Source of the DNA: Chamaecrista fasciculata
Lineage: Eukaryota > Streptophyta > Magnoliopsida > Fabales > Fabaceae
Length of the DNA stretch: 64,000 nucleotides
Reading direction: 5' to 3'
NCBI GenBank assembly: GCA_003254925.1
Contig: QANZ01015550.1
Span: 56,291-120,290, forward strand
This document shows, one piece after another, positions 60,248 through 64,000 of the stretch; positions within the stretch are counted from its first letter, which is position 1; every line of letters starts with the position of its first letter. The notes below the pieces were generated by a model that made no database searches, was not told where the DNA came from, and saw only the letters and a program-made list of their open reading frames with translations. A program made the translations under genes and the position numbers.

Positions 60248-62187
60248 GGCAAAACACCTTTCGTGCCCCTAACGTTTGCAGTGATTTTCAGTTATGCCCT
60301 TAATGTTTCATTTTGTTCAGGCGTGCCCTCAATGTGAAACTAACATTTCAATTATGCCCCCAATTTTGACTCAATGCCCATGTGGCAATTTTTTTTATTT
60401 ATGTGTCATTTTTTTGGTCTGACTTGAATACGTGGCATGATGACTGGATATTCCTATTTTTTTTTCCACCGTGGCAAAATGACTGGATTTACATTTTTGA
60501 ACATAAAAATTGAGTAAACTAGCAAATCAGTCCCTGGATTTACATTTTTCATCATCTTCATTCATTTTAGTCCCAAATCCTCAAAATAAAATTGTAAAGT
60601 GTCACAAAACTCTTCCAAACATTTCAATTTAGTCCTTAAAAGTATTAAAAACCCTAAAACCTAAACTCTAAACCTTAAAACTATAAACTCTAAACCCTAA
60701 ACTCTAAAATTCTAAACCCTAAACCCTAAAAAATCTAATTTGAGCAATTAGGTCTCTCACCCATTCTTATCCCATTATTCTCAATTCCCCCTCTTTTCAT
60801 CATCTTCATTCATTTTAGTCCCAAATTCTCAAAATAAAATTGTAAAGTGTCCCAAAACTCTTCCAAACATTCCAATTTAGTCCTTAAAAGTATTAAAAAC
60901 CCTAAAATCCTAAACGCTAAACCCTAACCCCTAAACATTCTCTCACTCGATTCTTCAATTTCTGGGTTTGATTTCAAGTTCACGACCATTTTGGGCGTCG
61001 CGAGATTCATTCATTCATTTCACATTCTCAATCAATCAACCAATATGAGACGAGCTTCTTCGAATCTCAACGAGAATTCGAGAAATTTTTATTTCCTAAG
61101 GTTCAAATTCGAATTGGGGGCGAAAATTTGGGGTTTCTTTCAATTTCGAAGAAATTCCGAGAGAATTCCCGCGACTGACAATCAAAACTCGCTGTCGTCG
61201 TTTACCCATTTCGGCCGTTCGCTTTTGAGTCTCCGTCGCGACCATCAGGTTCACTCCATTAGATCTTGTTGTTCTTCGATTGCGAGACAAAAGGGGTTGA
61301 GGGTGTGATGGGGGAAACAGAACGGGGCTTGTTTTGGCGATAAGCGATGATGTGAATGCCACCATGAAAGAAAGAGTATGTGAAGGGAAAGTGTGTGGGT
61401 GGGATGATGAGGACGATGGTGGAAGAAGCTTATGATGATAATAATGGTGATATTTGGGATGAAGATGAAAAAAAATTGTTATGTTCTTTGGGTTTTAGGA
61501 TTTAGGGGTTTAGGGTTTTAGTATTTAGAGTTTATGGTTTTTAATATTTTTAAGGACTAAATTATAATGTTTGGAAGAGTTTTGAGACACTTTACAATTT
61601 TATTTTGAGGATTTGAGACTAAAATGAATGAAGATGATGTAAAAAGGGGGAATTGAGAATAATGGGATAAGAATGGGCGAGGGACCTAATTGCTCAAATT
61701 AAATTTTTTAGGGTTTAGGGTTTTAGGGTTTAGAATTTTAGAGTTTAGGGTTTAGGGTTTATAGTTTTAAGGTTTAGAGTTTAGGTTTTAGGGTTTTTAA
61801 TACTTTTAAGGACTAAATTGAAATGTTTGGAAGAGTTTTGTGACACTTTACAATTTTATTTTGAGGATTTGGGACTAAAATGAATGAAGATGATGAAAAA
61901 TGTAAATCCAGGGACTAATTTGCTAGTTTACTCAATTTTTATGTTCAAAAATGTAAATCCAGTCATCATGCCACGGTGGAAAAAAAAATAGGAATGTCCA
62001 GTCATCATGCCACGTATTCAAGTCAGACAAAAAAAAAATGACAGATAAGTAAAAAAAAATTAAGTCAAAATTGGGGGCATAATTGAAATGTTAGTTTCAC
62101 ATTGAGGGTACGCCTAAACAAAATGAAACGTTAAGGGCATAACTGAAAATCACTGCAAACGTTAGGGGCACGAAATGGTGTTTTGCC
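60248..62187. mobile_element. Large MULE with arms of about 700 bp and a captured exon-like core
   Basis: The ends GGCAAAACACCTTTCGTGCC and complement are flanked by a perfect 9-bp duplication TTGAACATA (60239-60247 and 62188-62196). The arms include degenerate telomere-like (CCCTAAA)n tracts. The unpaired core (about 60940-61490) is GC-richer and contains an exon-like minus-strand frame. No transposase is visible. Confidence 0.9.
61096..61365 (-). pseudogene. Exon-like frame with transit-peptide look inside the MULE
   Basis: An ATG at 61365 opens MVAFTSSLIAKTSPVLFPPS and continues with Arg/Ser/Thr-rich sequence (LLSRNRRTTRSNG) typical of a plastid transit peptide. The frame then becomes less protein-like and runs into intron-like text. 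It is probably the captured first exon of a plastid-protein gene; I cannot identify the source. Confidence 0.4.
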
Positions 62188-62314
62188 TTGAACATAATAT
62201 TGTGTATTTCCCAATATACCAGGCAGCTATTTTCTAATGTGTTCTCTTCTTCTACGGATTCAACATTGCGTTTATACAAGTTATTTTTGTTTCCTGGCTG
62301 ATGAATGAATTGCA

Positions 62315-62361
62315 GAGATAGCTCAGTTGGGAGAGCAATGGATTTGTAGATCTAAAGGTGC
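62315..62361 (+). pseudogene. tRNA-Phe-like 5' fragment
   Basis: GCAGAGATAGCTCAGTTGGG AGAGC matches the acceptor 5' strand and D-arm of plant tRNA-Phe with two changes, and AGATCTAAAGGT matches the anticodon stem and variable region with one. The anticodon loop has an extra base and no GAA. The T-arm and B box are missing. It is a dead or tRNA-derived fragment. Confidence 0.55.
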
Positions 62362-62880
62362 TTACTGCATACATAATACTTGTGAGCACATGACTGTGAG
62401 TAACATCTAAGCATGCAGCTGGAAATATACTGGGTCACTTCAGTATAAGCTTTCTAAGCCCTAGTCTCAGTGAATATTCTCCTGAATGGAATAGATAATG
62501 ACTTACTAAAGAAAAATCTAAAATATATATTGATGCCTTCTTCTGGATGTTGCTATGTCTGTTTATATAAATAACTTGTTTAACTTAAGTAACCTGAAAA
62601 AAAGTATATGAAAAGTCACTCTACATAACTTACTAAGAGAAGGCTTGGCATTGTGTATATTCTTCCTACAAGAGATTGAAATACATAATTTACTAATGGC
62701 GAAGAAGTTTTTCGTCAATTGAATGTAAGAACTGAATAAATAAATAAAGATAACAGAACAGAACAGGTGAACTGAAAGAGAGTTCACTTGGAACATTGGG
62801 GTTACTATTCAGCATGATATGTCTCTACTCTCTGCTTGTCCTTATCACTATTGACGTGTATGATCGTAGATGAAATTTGT

Positions 62881-63270
62881 TCATATCTTACTTTTTTTCT
62901 CTCGCTGAGTTAGACTTAATGTTGTTTTAATATTCTTTATCAAATATTTATTAAATACAAATTTCTGGTTTTGAGCAAAAATAATATCCTCTTCAGAAAA
63001 CTTGTGTCTATAAATTAGATGTTCCAGTTGCTTCCTAATCTGTCTGTGCTTTGGAATAATGTTCAATTTTTCCATAGTGCATTCAGGTTTGACATTTGTT
63101 GATTGCAATTGTGCCGGCCTGAAACTGGCTGTGATGGGAAACAGGAAGACTATGAAGGACACCAGCATGACCCAGACTAGTATTTGGAACCCCCCAAAAG
63201 AAATGAATATGAGAAACGCAAGGAAAAAAAATGCAAAGTGATCTTTAGTAAATACTGTAAAAACTGATGT
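62881..63270 (-). CDS. Possible exon of an unrecognised membrane protein
   Basis: A minus-strand open stretch reads HFAFFFLAFLIFISFGGFQI followed by LVWVMLVSFIVFLFPITASF, two likely membrane segments, and then a basic tail with KHRQIRKQLEHLIYRHKF. It lacks an upstream ATG in frame and could begin at a splice acceptor (TTTTTACAG) near 63253. I do not recognise the family. It may also be a chance frame in AT-rich DNA. Confidence 0.2.
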   Translation of the reverse strand, partial: TSVFTVFTKDHFAFFFLAFLIFISFGGFQILVWVMLVSFIVFLFPITASFRPAQLQSTNVKPECTMEKLNIIPKHRQIRKQLEHLIYRHKFSEEDIIFAQNQKFVFNKYLIKNIKTTLSLTQREKKSKI

Positions 63271-63282
63271 TGCTTGCTTCAC

Positions 63283-64000
63283 AACAACCCAAAGTAGTTG
63301 AATCCAGTGAATTCAATTCTGGAGTTTAGGGTGCGTTTGGATTAAAAGTTAAGTTAAAGGAGGATAAAGGAATAGGGAAGGTAATAAAGGAGAGGTAAAG
63401 GATTTGTGTTATAAAGAAGGTTTTTAGTAAATTGTGTTTGGGAAAATGAGAGATAAAGGAAGAATTATGATGCGAAATTATTTTAAAGGGTATGTAATGA
63501 TTGTGGTGGGTTGAAATAATAATATTGGTATTTTAAATTTGTACAGGGGTAAAAATGGTAAAAATAAAAGAGGATAAAGGAGTGTTGTTTTTTTTGTTTG
63601 TTTTAGTGTTAGTAGAGTGGTATGAGTAATGATTGCCTCGAAATTTGTGCTAAAGGAGGAAGTTAATAAAGGAGATTTTTGGAGTGGTAAGGTAAAGGAG
63701 GATGGAGGTGTGAATGTGGGACCAAAATGTAATTTTTGAGTACTGAATTGTAAACTTTTAGGGACTAGATTATATATTTTTCCTGTTTACTGTCTTTTAA
63801 TTTTATTTTAAAATTTTGATACTACAAAAAATATTACCTATGTATATAATAGAGAAGGGACCAAAATTTATATTTTCTGGGGTATGAATTATATATTTTT
63901 CTAAATTTTCTTCTTCAGTAGTTGCAGAACAAAAAATATTAGCCATATATATACAGAATGATGGACCAATATGTATATTTTTTACACTTCAAAAAATATT
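63283..64000. other. Right edge: start of a GTTTGG-type repeat
   Basis: GGGTGCGTTTGGATTAAAAG at about 63330 resembles the left end of a Tourist-like element, followed by AAAGGAGGATAAAGGA-type units. The other end is not evident within the window. Confidence 0.35.

Overview
This window is nuclear DNA from a flowering plant, most likely a eudicot. It is AT-rich, its genes carry GT-AG introns, and the proteins and transposons are of plant type (plastid transit peptides, GT31 galactosyltransferase, MIR171, long-TIR MULEs, copia LTRs). Gene density is low. The real genes are islands in a sea of transposon relics, and three isolated single N bases (16945, 29182, 53980) show that this is assembled sequence.

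Layout: 1-6573 (-) holds the first 17 exons of an organellar aconitase whose 3' end lies beyond the left edge. 6790-13400 is intergenic, with MULE, hAT and Helitron-like elements and a LINE remnant. 13845-14369 (+) is a SPOROCYTELESS/SPEAR-like reading frame that stops at a retroelement-like sequence. 14356-17924 is a nested transposon stack (copia, then PIF-like, then MULE and a second PIF-like element). 18221-18604 (+) is a small conserved-looking protein gene. 20618-23433 (+) is a five-exon DHHC-type S-acyltransferase whose catalytic Cys reads as Ser. 23434-39270 is a long intergenic tract with two solo LTRs, many long-TIR elements, a Helitron-like element, a SINE and a Pack-MULE. 39274-42993 (+) is an 11-exon beta-1,3-galactosyltransferase. 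46284-47660 (-) is an intronless plastid site-2 protease of the ARASP type. The protease is flanked by two copies of a segmental duplication of about 2 kb (43.7-45.8 and 49.1-51.1 kb). The right copy carries an intact MIR171 hairpin (- strand) and the left copy a decayed one. 51-64 kb is repeat-rich, with a perfect 1.6 kb solo LTR, more MULEs and a tRNA-Phe-like fragment.

The genes form no operon or single pathway. Aconitase serves the TCA and glyoxylate cycles, the GT31 enzyme works in Golgi glycan synthesis, ARASP in plastid development, and miR171 in silencing HAM/SCL6-type GRAS regulators. The neighbourhood of the GT31 and ARASP genes probably reflects an old conserved block. No CRISPR array, phage or bacterial-type system is present. 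The most interesting items are the MIR171 functional/decayed pair, the DHHS acyltransferase, the Pack-MULE holding a geranylgeranyl-reductase fragment about 95 bp from the GT31 TATA box, and the rich set of 9-bp-TSD fold-back elements, two of them inside introns.
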